Positions 1-6,993 of a DNA stretch of 15,126 bases are shown here, one piece after another. Position 1 is the stretch's first letter. Every line of letters begins with the position of its first letter. A program made the translations under genes and the position numbers. The notes beneath the pieces are model-generated. The model was not told the origin of the DNA, did not search any database, and saw only the letters and a list, made by a program, of their open reading frames with translations. Source of the stretch: JBBITW01 sp037440525 (GTDB taxonomy: Bacteria > Desulfobacterota > BSN033 > UBA1163); NCBI GenBank assembly GCA_037440525.1, contig JBBITW010000084.1:1-15126 (forward strand), given 5' to 3'.

Positions 1-81
1 TTAATTTAAGGGGCATGATAAGGTTACCGCTATAAGATTTTCTCAGACATCCCTGTTAGATCACTAAATTCCCCCTTTTCC

Positions 82-110
82 TTGCTAAGCACTCTTTTTT
101 ATGTTAATAA
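82..110 (+). promoter_or_regulatory. Possible sigma70-type promoter for the ileS operon
   Basis: TTGCTA at 82-87 and TAATAA at 105-110 are separated by 17 bases, about 60 bases before the ileS start. The surroundings are very AT-rich, so such matches are easy to find by chance. The rest of 1-171 shows no T-box-like leader, terminator hairpin or upstream gene. Confidence 0.3.
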
Positions 111-171
111 GAATATTTAATTTAATAATTTAAGGATATTTTAAATTTCATTAAATTAGAAGGAAATTCCT

Positions 172-2973
172 ATGGATTATCGACAGACATTAAATCTCCC
201 CAAAACCGATTTCCCAATGAAGGCAAATCTTGCCATTAGGGAGCCCGAGATACTGGCTCTGTGGGAGAAGAAGGGGATTTACCAAAGGTTGAGCAAACAG
301 GCTAAAGGGAGGGAAAAGTATATACTTCATGATGGTCCTCCTTATGCCAATGGACATATCCATATTGGAACTGCATTGAATAAGATACTGAAGGATTTCA
401 TTGTGAAATCTAAGTTTATGGCAGGTTTTGACAGTTACTATGTCCCAGGCTGGGATTGTCATGGATTGCCTGTGGAGCATGAGGTGGAAAAGAGTCTTGG
501 AATAAAGAAGGATGAACTTTCCATTGTTGAAATTCGAAGAAGGTGTAGGGAATATGCGACTGAATTCGTAAATATTCAGAGAGAAGAGTTCAAACGTCTT
601 GGTGTTTTTGGTGATTGGGGAAATCCATATCTCACTATGAACTTCGGCTATCAGGCAACGATTGTGAGGGAATTCGGAAAGTTTCTCCTAAATGGTTCGG
701 TCTATAAGGGTAAGAAGCCAGTGCACTGGTGTCCTACTTGCAAAACTGCCCTGGCTGAAGCAGAGGTAAAATACGAGGAGGTATCATCACCCTCAATCTA
801 TGTTAAATTCAAGATGATCTCCTCCAGTCCCAATCAAAAAGGGAATGCTAAAGGTAGGCCGAATATTGGGGAGATTTTTCCAGATCTAAGTGGGAAGGAG
901 GTCTTCGTTATCATATGGACCACAACACCATGGACAATTCCAGCCAATCTGGCGATTGCCCTTCACCCTGATTTTATCTATGTTGCTGTTGATACGGGCA
1001 GAGAGGTTTATATCCTCGCCGAGGCTCTCTTAGAGTCTGTGATGGAAAAGATTGGCATAAGAGATTATAAAGTCTTGGAAAAGTTTCCTGGGAGAATGTT
1101 AGAGGGGCTCATCTGTAGACATCCCTTTCTTGAAAGGGATTCCCTCATTATTCTTGCATCATATGTCACACTGGATGCTGGAACAGGCTGTGTTCATACA
1201 GCACCTGGTCATGGTCAGGAGGATTACGAAAGTGGGATTCAATATGGGCTGGATGTTTACAGCCCTGTTGATGATGATGGTCGCTTCACAAGTGATGTTC
1301 CATTCTTTGCTGGTCAGTTCGTATTCGATGCCAATCAGGCAGTCAATAGGAAGCTTGAAGAGGTTGGTGCCCTCCTCAAAGAGGAGAAGATGGTTCACTC
1401 CTATCCCCACTGTTGGCGAACAAACGACCCGATAATATTTAGAGCCACTGAGCAATGGTTCATCTCAATGGACAAAACAGGGTTACGAAAGGAGGCCCTT
1501 CGTTCAATTAATGAGGTGAAGTGGATACCTCCATGGGGGAGAGATCGGATATACGGGATGATAGAAAATCGACCTGATTGGTGTGTCTCAAGACAGAGGG
1601 CATGGGGAATTCCAATTCCAGCCTTCTATTGCCAATCCTGCAAAAATATCCTAACAACCAAAGAGACAATCGAGTATATTGCAAGGCTTTTTGAAAAAAG
1701 AGGGGCAGATATCTGGTTTGAAGATAGCGTTGGAAACCTTCTCCCCGAGGGAACAAGGTGCCCGAGATGCGGAGGTCGGGAATTTTCAAAGGAAATGGAT
1801 ATATTGGACGTTTGGTTTGATTCAGGTGTCTCCTATGCCGCTGTCTTGGAACAGAGGGATGATCTTCAGTTTCCTGCATCACTCTATCTCGAGGGAAGTG
1901 ATCAACATCGGGGCTGGTTTCACAGTTCATTGCTGACATCTGTTGGGACAAGGGGGCGTGCACCCTATCTTTCAGTTCTCACCCATGGTTTTGTTGTTGA
2001 TGGTGATGGAAAAAAGATGTCAAAATCCTCGGGGAATGTGATCTCACCTGATGAGGTTATTAATCGGCTTGGGGCTGATGTATTGAGACTCTGGGTCTCT
2101 GCAGAGGATTATAAAGATGATATAAAGATTTCAGATGAGATTTTAAAAAGGCTTGCAGACGCCTACTTCCGTATCAGAAATACATTTCGTTATCTATTAG
2201 GAAATCTTTATGACTTCACCCCCGATAAGGATAGGGTCCCATATGATGAACTTTTAGAGATTGATAAGTGGGCACTTCATAGACTCCAGAAACTTATTTA
2301 TAGAGTAAGAGAAGCCTACGAGAGGTTCGAGTTTCATGTTGTTTATCATAGTGTTCAGAATTTTTGTGCAGTTGAAATGAGTGCCCTATATTTTGATATC
2401 CTCAAAGATAGACTCTATACATTTTCAAGTAACTCCAGAGGGAGAAGATCTGCACAGACTGCCCTCTATGAAATTTTAATTGCCCTGACAAAACTAATGG
2501 CCCCCATACTCTCATTCACATCTGAAGAAGTATGGCAGCATATTCCTATAAAAGGAGAGGTGGATAAAGAAGAAAGTGTTCATCTAACCCTTTTACCTGA
2601 ATTGAGGGAGGAGTTTCTCAATGAATCATTGAATGAGAGATGGGAGCGTATCTGGGAGATTCGTTCTCTGGTTACAAAGGCCCTTGAAGAGGCAAGAAAA
2701 GAGAAAAAGATTGGTCTCTCCCTGGATGCAAAGGTTCATCTTAATGTCCCAGAGAAGGTTTATGAATTTCTAAAACCTTATGAGAAGGATTTAAAATCTA
2801 TATTCATAGTTTCTCAAGTAATCCTCGAAAAGGGCAATAACGAGATAAAGGTTGAAGTATCTCGGGCCGAAGGTAAGAAATGTGAGCGCTGCTGGAATTA
2901 TGATAAAAGTGTAGGAAGTTTTGAAGAACATCCAACCATCTGCAAAAGGTGCCTCGAGGTTATTCGGCAATAA
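172..2973 (+). CDS. ileS: Isoleucyl-tRNA synthetase
   Basis: A 933-residue class Ia synthetase that charges tRNA-Ile in the cytoplasm; full length for a bacterial IleRS. In order: Rossmann catalytic core with the HIGH-type motif at 64-67, which reads HIGT here; CxxC at 187-190; the CP1 editing domain from about 200 to 420 with TTPWTIPAN (251-259) and GTGCVHTAPGHGQEDY (337-352); an extra Cys pair set C487/C490 and C530/C533 that looks like a zinc ribbon; LDVWFDSG (545-552); KMSKS at 615-619; the anticodon-binding helical region; and a C-terminal zinc finger C904/C907/C924/C927. The ATG start has AGAAGGA a few bases upstream. It is the first gene of a run with lspA ten or so bases downstream. 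The C-terminal zinc finger and overall form fit the usual bacterial type rather than the eukaryote-like, mupirocin-resistant type. The function is certain. Confidence 0.98.
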   Translation: MDYRQTLNLPKTDFPMKANLAIREPEILALWEKKGIYQRLSKQAKGREKYILHDGPPYANGHIHIGTALNKILKDFIVKSKFMAGFDSYYVPGWDCHGLPVEHEVEKSLGIKKDELSIVEIRRRCREYATEFVNIQREEFKRLGVFGDWGNPYLTMNFGYQATIVREFGKFLLNGSVYKGKKPVHWCPTCKTALAEAEVKYEEVSSPSIYVKFKMISSSPNQKGNAKGRPNIGEIFPDLSGKEVFVIIWTTTPWTIPANLAIALHPDFIYVAVDTGREVYILAEALLESVMEKIGIRDYKVLEKFPGRMLEGLICRHPFLERDSLIILASYVTLDAGTGCVHTAPGHGQEDYESGIQYGLDVYSPVDDDGRFTSDVPFFAGQFVFDANQAVNRKLEEVGALLKEEKMVHSYPHCWRTNDPIIFRATEQWFISMDKTGLRKEALRSINEVKWIPPWGRDRIYGMIENRPDWCVSRQRAWGIPIPAFYCQSCKNILTTKETIEYIARLFEKRGADIWFEDSVGNLLPEGTRCPRCGGREFSKEMDILDVWFDSGVSYAAVLEQRDDLQFPASLYLEGSDQHRGWFHSSLLTSVGTRGRAPYLSVLTHGFVVDGDGKKMSKSSGNVISPDEVINRLGADVLRLWVSAEDYKDDIKISDEILKRLADAYFRIRNTFRYLLGNLYDFTPDKDRVPYDELLEIDKWALHRLQKLIYRVREAYERFEFHVVYHSVQNFCAVEMSALYFDILKDRLYTFSSNSRGRRSAQTALYEILIALTKLMAPILSFTSEEVWQHIPIKGEVDKEESVHLTLLPELREEFLNESLNERWERIWEIRSLVTKALEEARKEKKIGLSLDAKVHLNVPEKVYEFLKPYEKDLKSIFIVSQVILEKGNNEIKVEVSRAEGKKCERCWNYDKSVGSFEEHPTICKRCLEVIRQ

Positions 2974-2985
2974 AAGAATATTTTG

Positions 2986-3480
2986 ATGAAAAGAAAGTAC
3001 TGGATTCTCATCGTTACCTGCTTTTCCGTACTCCTTTTTGACCAATGGACAAAATATGAGGTAAGTAGGAATGTAATTCTTCACCAGATAATTCCAGTTG
3101 TTGATGGGTTTTTTAACATAACTCATTTAAGAAATAGGGGAGGGGCATTTGGGATCCTTAGCGCCCAAAAAGGAGAAACAGGATACTGGTTCTTTCTCCT
3201 ATTTTCTCTGGTTGCTGTTGGAGCTGTTTTGTTTATCTTTATCAGATTAAAAGGTGATGAAAAGCTTCCTACCATTGCCCTCTCGCTCGTTATGGGTGGC
3301 GCCATTGGGAATCTTATAGATCGTTTCCGCTATGGTGAGGTAGTAGACTTCCTCGATTTTTACATTTCTTCCTATCATTGGCCAGCCTTCAATATTGCAG
3401 ATTCAGCCATTACCATTGGGATAGGTTTATTTGCATTGGAATTATTATTTTTAGAGGGGATGAAACAGAAGAAGTCTTAA
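2986..3480 (+). CDS. lspA: Lipoprotein signal peptidase II
   Basis: Inner-membrane aspartic peptidase that removes the signal peptide from diacylglyceryl-prolipoproteins after Lgt has acted. The product is about 164 residues, normal for the family, with four hydrophobic segments (about 6-20, 68-88, 96-110, 140-157). Conserved features are NRGGAFG near 51-57, GGAIGNLIDR ending in the catalytic Asp (about 113), and FNIADSAITIG with the second catalytic Asp (about 140). The spacing matches E. coli Asp114/Asp141. A TTG at 2983 lies directly before the ATG at 2986; I chose the ATG, but no clear ribosome binding site decides between them. The gene starts about 12 bases after ileS, the common ileS-lspA arrangement, and ends 9 bases before lgt, so the two lipoprotein enzymes are probably co-expressed. 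Confidence 0.96.
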   Translation: MKRKYWILIVTCFSVLLFDQWTKYEVSRNVILHQIIPVVDGFFNITHLRNRGGAFGILSAQKGETGYWFFLLFSLVAVGAVLFIFIRLKGDEKLPTIALSLVMGGAIGNLIDRFRYGEVVDFLDFYISSYHWPAFNIADSAITIGIGLFALELLFLEGMKQKKS

Positions 3481-3489
3481 GAAGATATC

Positions 3490-4254
3490 ATGTATCCAAT
3501 CCTTTTTAGACTGGGTAGTTTAAATATCTATTCCTATGGATTCTTTGTAATACTCGGGTTTTCTTTTGGAGCAATATTAGCAATCCATAAGGCCCGAAGA
3601 AGTGATATAAGAATATCATTCGATAAAATTGTAGATCTATTTTTTTATTCTGTCCTTTCAGCGATTATTGGTTCAAGGATTTTATTCGTCCTGATTAACT
3701 TTGATTTTTATCGTGAGAGGCCTTTGCATATATTCCATTTCTGGGAAGGGGGGATGGTCTTTTTTGGAGGATTCATCCTCGCAGTTGTGGTAGCAATTGG
3801 ATATATGAGGTTTTATCACCTACCAATTTTCAAATTGGCAGATCTCGTCTCTCCTTCAATTGCCTTAGGGCTCTTCTTCGGGAGAATAGGTTGTTTCCTG
3901 GCAGGATGCTGTTATGGGAAGGAAACCTCACTTCCATGGGGTGTGACTTTTACAAATCCCAATTCCCTGGCCAGATTAAATGTTTCACTTCATCCCACCC
4001 AGCTTTACGAGGCCATAGGTGCATTGGCTATATTCATCTTTTTGAATTGGGTAGAGAAGGGTAAAAGATTTGATGGATGGATATTCTTTCTTTTTATACT
4101 TCTCTATTCTTCAATACGTTTCTTTATTGAAATCTTCAGGGGTGACCCGAGAGGATTTATCTTTGCAGATGTCATTTCAACCTCCCAGGGGATAGGAATC
4201 CTTTTAGCCATTTTAGCCATTTTTATGTTATTCTATTTAGGTAGAAGGAGATAA
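3490..4254 (+). CDS. lgt: Prolipoprotein diacylglyceryl transferase
   Basis: Integral membrane enzyme that moves diacylglycerol from phosphatidylglycerol to the lipobox cysteine of prolipoproteins, the step before LspA. It has 254 residues and about seven hydrophobic segments. Family marks are the N-terminal SYGFFVILGF, FWEGGMVFFGG (84-94), the signature GRIGCFLAGCCYG (131-143) with the essential Arg at 132, HPTQLYE (168-174), and EIFRGDPRG (214-222) with the second conserved Arg at 217. Compared with the E. coli signature the central stretch is Cys-rich (GCFLAGCCYG), a variant I recall from several non-gamma lineages. The upstream ribosome binding site is weak (AAGAAGA). It sits 9 bases after lspA and 2 bases before def, so it is part of the same transcription unit. 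Confidence 0.96.
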   Translation: MYPILFRLGSLNIYSYGFFVILGFSFGAILAIHKARRSDIRISFDKIVDLFFYSVLSAIIGSRILFVLINFDFYRERPLHIFHFWEGGMVFFGGFILAVVVAIGYMRFYHLPIFKLADLVSPSIALGLFFGRIGCFLAGCCYGKETSLPWGVTFTNPNSLARLNVSLHPTQLYEAIGALAIFIFLNWVEKGKRFDGWIFFLFILLYSSIRFFIEIFRGDPRGFIFADVISTSQGIGILLAILAIFMLFYLGRRR

Positions 4255-4256
4255 TA

Positions 4257-4772
4257 TTGGCTATCTTAGAAATTCTCAAATATCCCCATCCCTTATTAAA
4301 AAAACGTTCAAAAGAAGTTGATTTTATCGATGGGGAGATAAAGAGATTGATTAAGGATATGACCGAAACAATGTATCATGCCAATGGGATTGGATTGGCG
4401 GCCTGTCAGGTTGGAGTATCGCGGAGGGTGATAGTTATTGATGTGAGCCCAATTGATCCATCGCACTCCCTTATGGTCTTGATCAATCCTGAAATCGTTT
4501 CTGAAGAAGGTGAGATTGAGCATGAGGAGGGTTGCCTGAGTGTTCCAGATTGTGTGGAGAGATTAAAGAGAAGCGAAAAGGTATCTGTCAAAGGGCTCTC
4601 ACCAGAAGGAAAAGAGATTGAAGTTCGAGGAAATGGTATCCTCGCTATTGCCCTTCAACATGAAATAGACCACCTCAACGGAATACTTATCCTTGACAGG
4701 ATGAGCCGACTTAAGAGGGAGATTTACCGTAACAAAATTAAGAAGGAGAGACAAAAAGGAGAAGGGTATTGA
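4257..4772 (+). CDS. def: Peptide deformylase
   Basis: Metalloenzyme that removes the formyl group from the N-terminal Met of new proteins. It has 171 residues with all three family motifs: GIGLAACQVG (44-53), EGCLSVP (91-97) and QHEIDHLNG (134-142). Metal ligands are Cys93, His135 and His139, with Glu136 as catalytic base. The start is TTG, supported by AAGGAG at 4245-4250, six bases upstream and inside the end of lgt; the residues that follow (AILEILKYPHP) are the usual deformylase N-terminus, so no later start is plausible. The C-terminus is a short, charged, lysine-rich helix. The stop codon overlaps the fmt start (TTGA at 4769-4772), a strong sign of translational coupling with the enzyme that adds the formyl group. 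Confidence 0.97.
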   Translation: MAILEILKYPHPLLKKRSKEVDFIDGEIKRLIKDMTETMYHANGIGLAACQVGVSRRVIVIDVSPIDPSHSLMVLINPEIVSEEGEIEHEEGCLSVPDCVERLKRSEKVSVKGLSPEGKEIEVRGNGILAIALQHEIDHLNGILILDRMSRLKREIYRNKIKKERQKGEGY

Positions 4773-5713
4773 CCAAATCTCCGTGGCGTATAATATTTTT
4801 TGGGACACCCTCTTTTGCTATACCATCTTTGAAGGCCCTTATTGAAGGATCTGATGAAGTGGTGGGAGTTGTCACCCAGCCTGATAGACCCAAAGGTAGG
4901 GGAATGAGGTTAAGCCCATCTCCTGTGAAAGAGCTCGCCTTAAAGTATGGAATTAATCTCTTACAACCTGAAAAGGTAAGGGATGAGTCGTTTCAAGAGA
5001 GTATCAAAAGCCTTTCACCTGAGATTTTTGTAGTTGTAGCATTTGGCCAGATACTTCCTGGTTCACTTATTAAGGTTCCAAAACATGGAGCAATCAATGT
5101 TCATGCCTCCCTTTTACCAAAATATCGGGGGGCAGCTCCAATCCCCTGGGCTATCCTCAATGGAGAAGATTCAACAGGTGTTACTATAATAATGATGGAT
5201 GAAGGTCTGGATACAGGAGATATTCTAACCCAGATGGAGATACAAATAGAAAAGGATGATACGAGTCACTCCCTTCAAGAAAAGCTCTCCGTGCTGGGAG
5301 CCACTCTGTTAATGGAAACAATTGAAATAATGAAAAGAGGGGCCTTGAATCCTAAACCCCAGAACCATTCAAATGCAACCTATGCCCCCCTTCTCAGAAA
5401 AGAGGATGGCCATATAGATTGGAGGAAGAGAGCAGAGGAGATTGATCGCCAGGTCCGTGCCTTTAATCCCTGGCCAGGTGCATTTACAAAATGGAACGGT
5501 AAAATGTTAAAGATTTTTAAAGGGGAGACAAGAAGGAGAGAAACACATGCCGAGCCAGGCACCGCAATCTGGGTAGGCTTAGATTTCATCGAGGTTGAGA
5601 CCGGAGATGGGACATTTCTTATTAAAGAAGTTCAGCTGGAGGGTAAGAAGAGAATAAGTGTCCGGGACTTTCTCTGTGGAAATCCTATCCCCCATGGGAC
5701 TATCTTTACTTAG
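4769..5713 (+). CDS. fmt: Methionyl-tRNA formyltransferase
   Basis: Transfers formyl from 10-formyltetrahydrofolate to Met-tRNA(fMet) for initiation. It has 314 residues, full length. The N-terminal formyltransferase fold carries IIFFGTPSFA (8-17), the basic loop PDRPKGRGM (38-46) expected to contact tRNA, the signature SLLPKYRGAAPI (114-125), and catalytic Asn110, His112 and Asp148 (in LDTGD). The C-terminal OB-like domain begins near 205 with YAPLLRKEDGHIDW and contains RAFNPWPGAF. The start is TTG, with AAGGAG at 4756-4761 seven bases upstream inside def. The overlap with def is the classic def-fmt pair. A 62-base AT-rich gap without an obvious terminator separates it from the DUF116 gene. 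Confidence 0.97.
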   Translation: MTKSPWRIIFFGTPSFAIPSLKALIEGSDEVVGVVTQPDRPKGRGMRLSPSPVKELALKYGINLLQPEKVRDESFQESIKSLSPEIFVVVAFGQILPGSLIKVPKHGAINVHASLLPKYRGAAPIPWAILNGEDSTGVTIIMMDEGLDTGDILTQMEIQIEKDDTSHSLQEKLSVLGATLLMETIEIMKRGALNPKPQNHSNATYAPLLRKEDGHIDWRKRAEEIDRQVRAFNPWPGAFTKWNGKMLKIFKGETRRRETHAEPGTAIWVGLDFIEVETGDGTFLIKEVQLEGKKRISVRDFLCGNPIPHGTIFT

Positions 5714-5775
5714 AGGGATATTAACCCACATATCAAATTTATTTCTATATTTGAATTAAGTAATCGGGGGCACTT

Positions 5776-6531
5776 TTGGACGAGAGACCTAAAAAGAGAA
5801 TCTTCATAGGACTATTAGTTTTGACCTGTTTGATTATTTCCTTTTTTATATTCCTTCTCTGGTATGTCCCCATGGTAGGGTTGAAGAATATACATTCCTC
5901 TTTCCCAATAATCTATAGTATCATTCTTGCCATCGCAGTCTTAATGATGTTTTCTGGAGGTCTTCTTCTTATCTTTACAATTCTAAGGGGAAGAGACATC
6001 CTTTTCAGTCAAAAATTGAGGGGGATTGTGGCTAAAGTCCTTTTTCCATTTATGATACTCATGGGAAGATTGGTAGGGGTATCAAAGGATAGGGTTCAAC
6101 AATCCTTTATAGAGCTGAACAATCACCTTGTAAGGTCAAATAATCACAGGACTAAACCAAATCGACTTCTCCTGCTCCTACCGCATTGCATTCAGGATTA
6201 TGATTGTCAGATTAAAATTACAGGGAATATAAAGAATTGTAAGGGATGTGGTAAATGCGAGATAAAGGATTTGATTGAATTGACCGAGCAATATAATGTA
6301 ATGATTGCTGTTGCAACAGGGGGGACACTTGCACGCAGGATCATCGTTGAAAATAAGCCTGAGGCCATTGTTGCAGTGGCATGTGAGCTTGACCTTACAA
6401 CTGGCATCCAGGATAGTTACCCGATTCCAGTTATTGGAATTCTAAATGAACGTCCTAACGGGCCATGTATCAATACAAAAGTGGATATTCAAAAGGTAAA
6501 GGATGCAATATTAGATTTCCTCAAACCATAA
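5776..6531 (+). CDS. DUF116 family membrane protein, cysteine-rich
   Basis: A 251-residue protein I recognise as DUF116. Two hydrophobic segments (about 9-32 and 44-70) form an N-terminal membrane anchor; the rest should be a soluble domain. That domain holds seven Cys: C138, C144, C155, C158, C161, C203 and C231, with the motifs LLPHCIQ, CKGCGKC and VACELDLTTG. The CxxCxxC cluster suggests metal or Fe-S binding, but the function of the family is not established and I do not assign one. IAVATGGTLARR (177-188) looks like a nucleotide- or phosphate-binding loop, which is speculative. The start is TTG, preceded by a weak GGGGG sequence; the next residues (DERPKKRIF) are a good cytoplasmic lead-in to the first helix. 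As I recall, DUF116 genes commonly follow fmt in deltaproteobacteria-like genomes, as here. Confidence 0.85.
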   Translation: MDERPKKRIFIGLLVLTCLIISFFIFLLWYVPMVGLKNIHSSFPIIYSIILAIAVLMMFSGGLLLIFTILRGRDILFSQKLRGIVAKVLFPFMILMGRLVGVSKDRVQQSFIELNNHLVRSNNHRTKPNRLLLLLPHCIQDYDCQIKITGNIKNCKGCGKCEIKDLIELTEQYNVMIAVATGGTLARRIIVENKPEAIVAVACELDLTTGIQDSYPIPVIGILNERPNGPCINTKVDIQKVKDAILDFLKP

Positions 6532-6595
6532 AAATGGGTTTTAATTCACTTCGTTAGCTCTGAAAAAATGCATAAATTTCTCCTCGCCCCTTCCC

Positions 6596-6694
6596 TCTCC
6601 AAGGAGCATGTGTCGCAATGAGGTGTATGCCATGTTTGTCATTCCGAGCGAAGCGAGGAATCTATAAGATAACATTACGACACAGTCTCCAAGG
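6596..6694. mobile_element. Small inverted-repeat element flanked by a 9-bp direct repeat (MITE-like)
   Basis: The 9-mer TCTCCAAGG occurs at 6596-6604 and again at 6686-6694. The 81 bases between carry imperfect terminal inverted repeats: TGTGTCGCAATG at 6609-6620 against CATTACGACACA at 6673-6684 (11 of 12 pair). The centre holds a third palindrome at 6641-6661. Direct repeats flanking an inverted-repeat segment are the layout of a target-site duplication around a small non-autonomous transposable element. No transposase is encoded; a partner elsewhere in the genome would have to move it. Confidence 0.55.
6641..6661. repeat. Short hairpin repeat with GCGAAGC tip
   Basis: Twenty-one bases with arms ATTCC and GGAAT around a GCGAAGC-type tip. 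Folded, it gives five Watson-Crick pairs, two facing G/A mismatches in the 5'-GA/3'-AG order, then two G-C pairs and a GAA loop. d(GCGAAGC) is known as an unusually stable DNA mini-hairpin, and tandem sheared G-A pairs are tolerated after a pyrimidine. I recall near-identical short repeats being dispersed in many environmental bacterial genomes; this is memory, not a search. Confidence 0.5.
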
Positions 6695-6786
6695 GGATAT
6701 GATTAAAGTGAGGGGAATGAAATTCAGCCGACAGGAAGAACTTTTTCACCCCATCTTCCCAAGTCCAAAAATTCGTTTTTAGAGAG

Positions 6787-6980
6787 AGTATTATAGAATG
6801 GGGAGGTATGGTGGAAAAGCCTTCGAGCGGATACCGATAATAATATGGCATTATTGATTAATACCCTGAAAATGCTTGATCTTCTTTAAAGCGATTGTAA
6901 GCAATCTACCCTCTCATTGTCCGCATTCGAAGGGTTTGGAACCCTACCTCCCCAATCATTCCAGGACTTTTTCAGAGCTC
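6787..6980. repeat. Dispersed palindromic repeat, copy A (most complete)
   Basis: A 194-base imperfect palindrome. Arms pair as TGGGGAGGTA (6799-6808) with TACCTCCCCA (6945-6954), CCTTCGA (6820-6826) with TCGAAGG (6927-6933), and GCGGA (6827-6831) with TCCGC (6920-6924). The loop contains a 47-base segment (6831-6877) that is 44/47 identical to copy C, and a small hairpin GATTG-TAAG-CAATC (6893-6906). The right end, TTTTTCAGAGCTC (6968-6980), is identical in copy B. It lies between the DUF116 gene and the htpX promoter. No protein is encoded. It could be a MITE, a REP/BIME-type element or a structured RNA; the sequence alone does not decide. Confidence 0.7.
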
Positions 6981-6993
6981 TTACTTTATGAAT

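Larger units (their letters stand above)
6556..6787. repeat. Sequence bounded by inverted TCTGAAAAA-like ends, upstream part of the repeat cluster
   Basis: AGCTCTGAAAAA at 6556-6567 is the exact inverse of TTTTTCAGAGCT at 6968-6979. A degenerate version, TTTTTAGAGAGA, occurs at 6776-6787. In copy C the terminal CTCTGAAAAA runs straight into GTATTA, whereas here about 220 bases (6568-6787) lie between that end and the matching GTATTA. This stretch is therefore either an insertion into copy A or a separate element with similar ends lying in tandem. No open reading frame of note lies in it. Confidence 0.55.

Noticed and set aside
1..171. T-box riboswitch or attenuator before ileS
   Set aside because: No T-box sequence, no specifier stem and no terminator/antiterminator pair is visible in the AT-rich leader.
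1508..1963. 151-codon open frame on the minus strand inside ileS
   Set aside because: It lies wholly opposite conserved IleRS motifs, has no ribosome binding site and its translation resembles no protein; it is a shadow of the real gene.
5714..5775. Separate promoter or terminator between fmt and the DUF116 gene
   Set aside because: Only a weak TCAAAT/ATTTGA inverted repeat in AT-rich sequence and no convincing -35/-10 pair; read-through from fmt is simpler.
6834..6857. AATAAT/ATTATT hairpin in the centre of repeat copy A
   Set aside because: Copy C has CC in place of TT, which breaks the pairing without compensation; the primary sequence rather than this stem is conserved.
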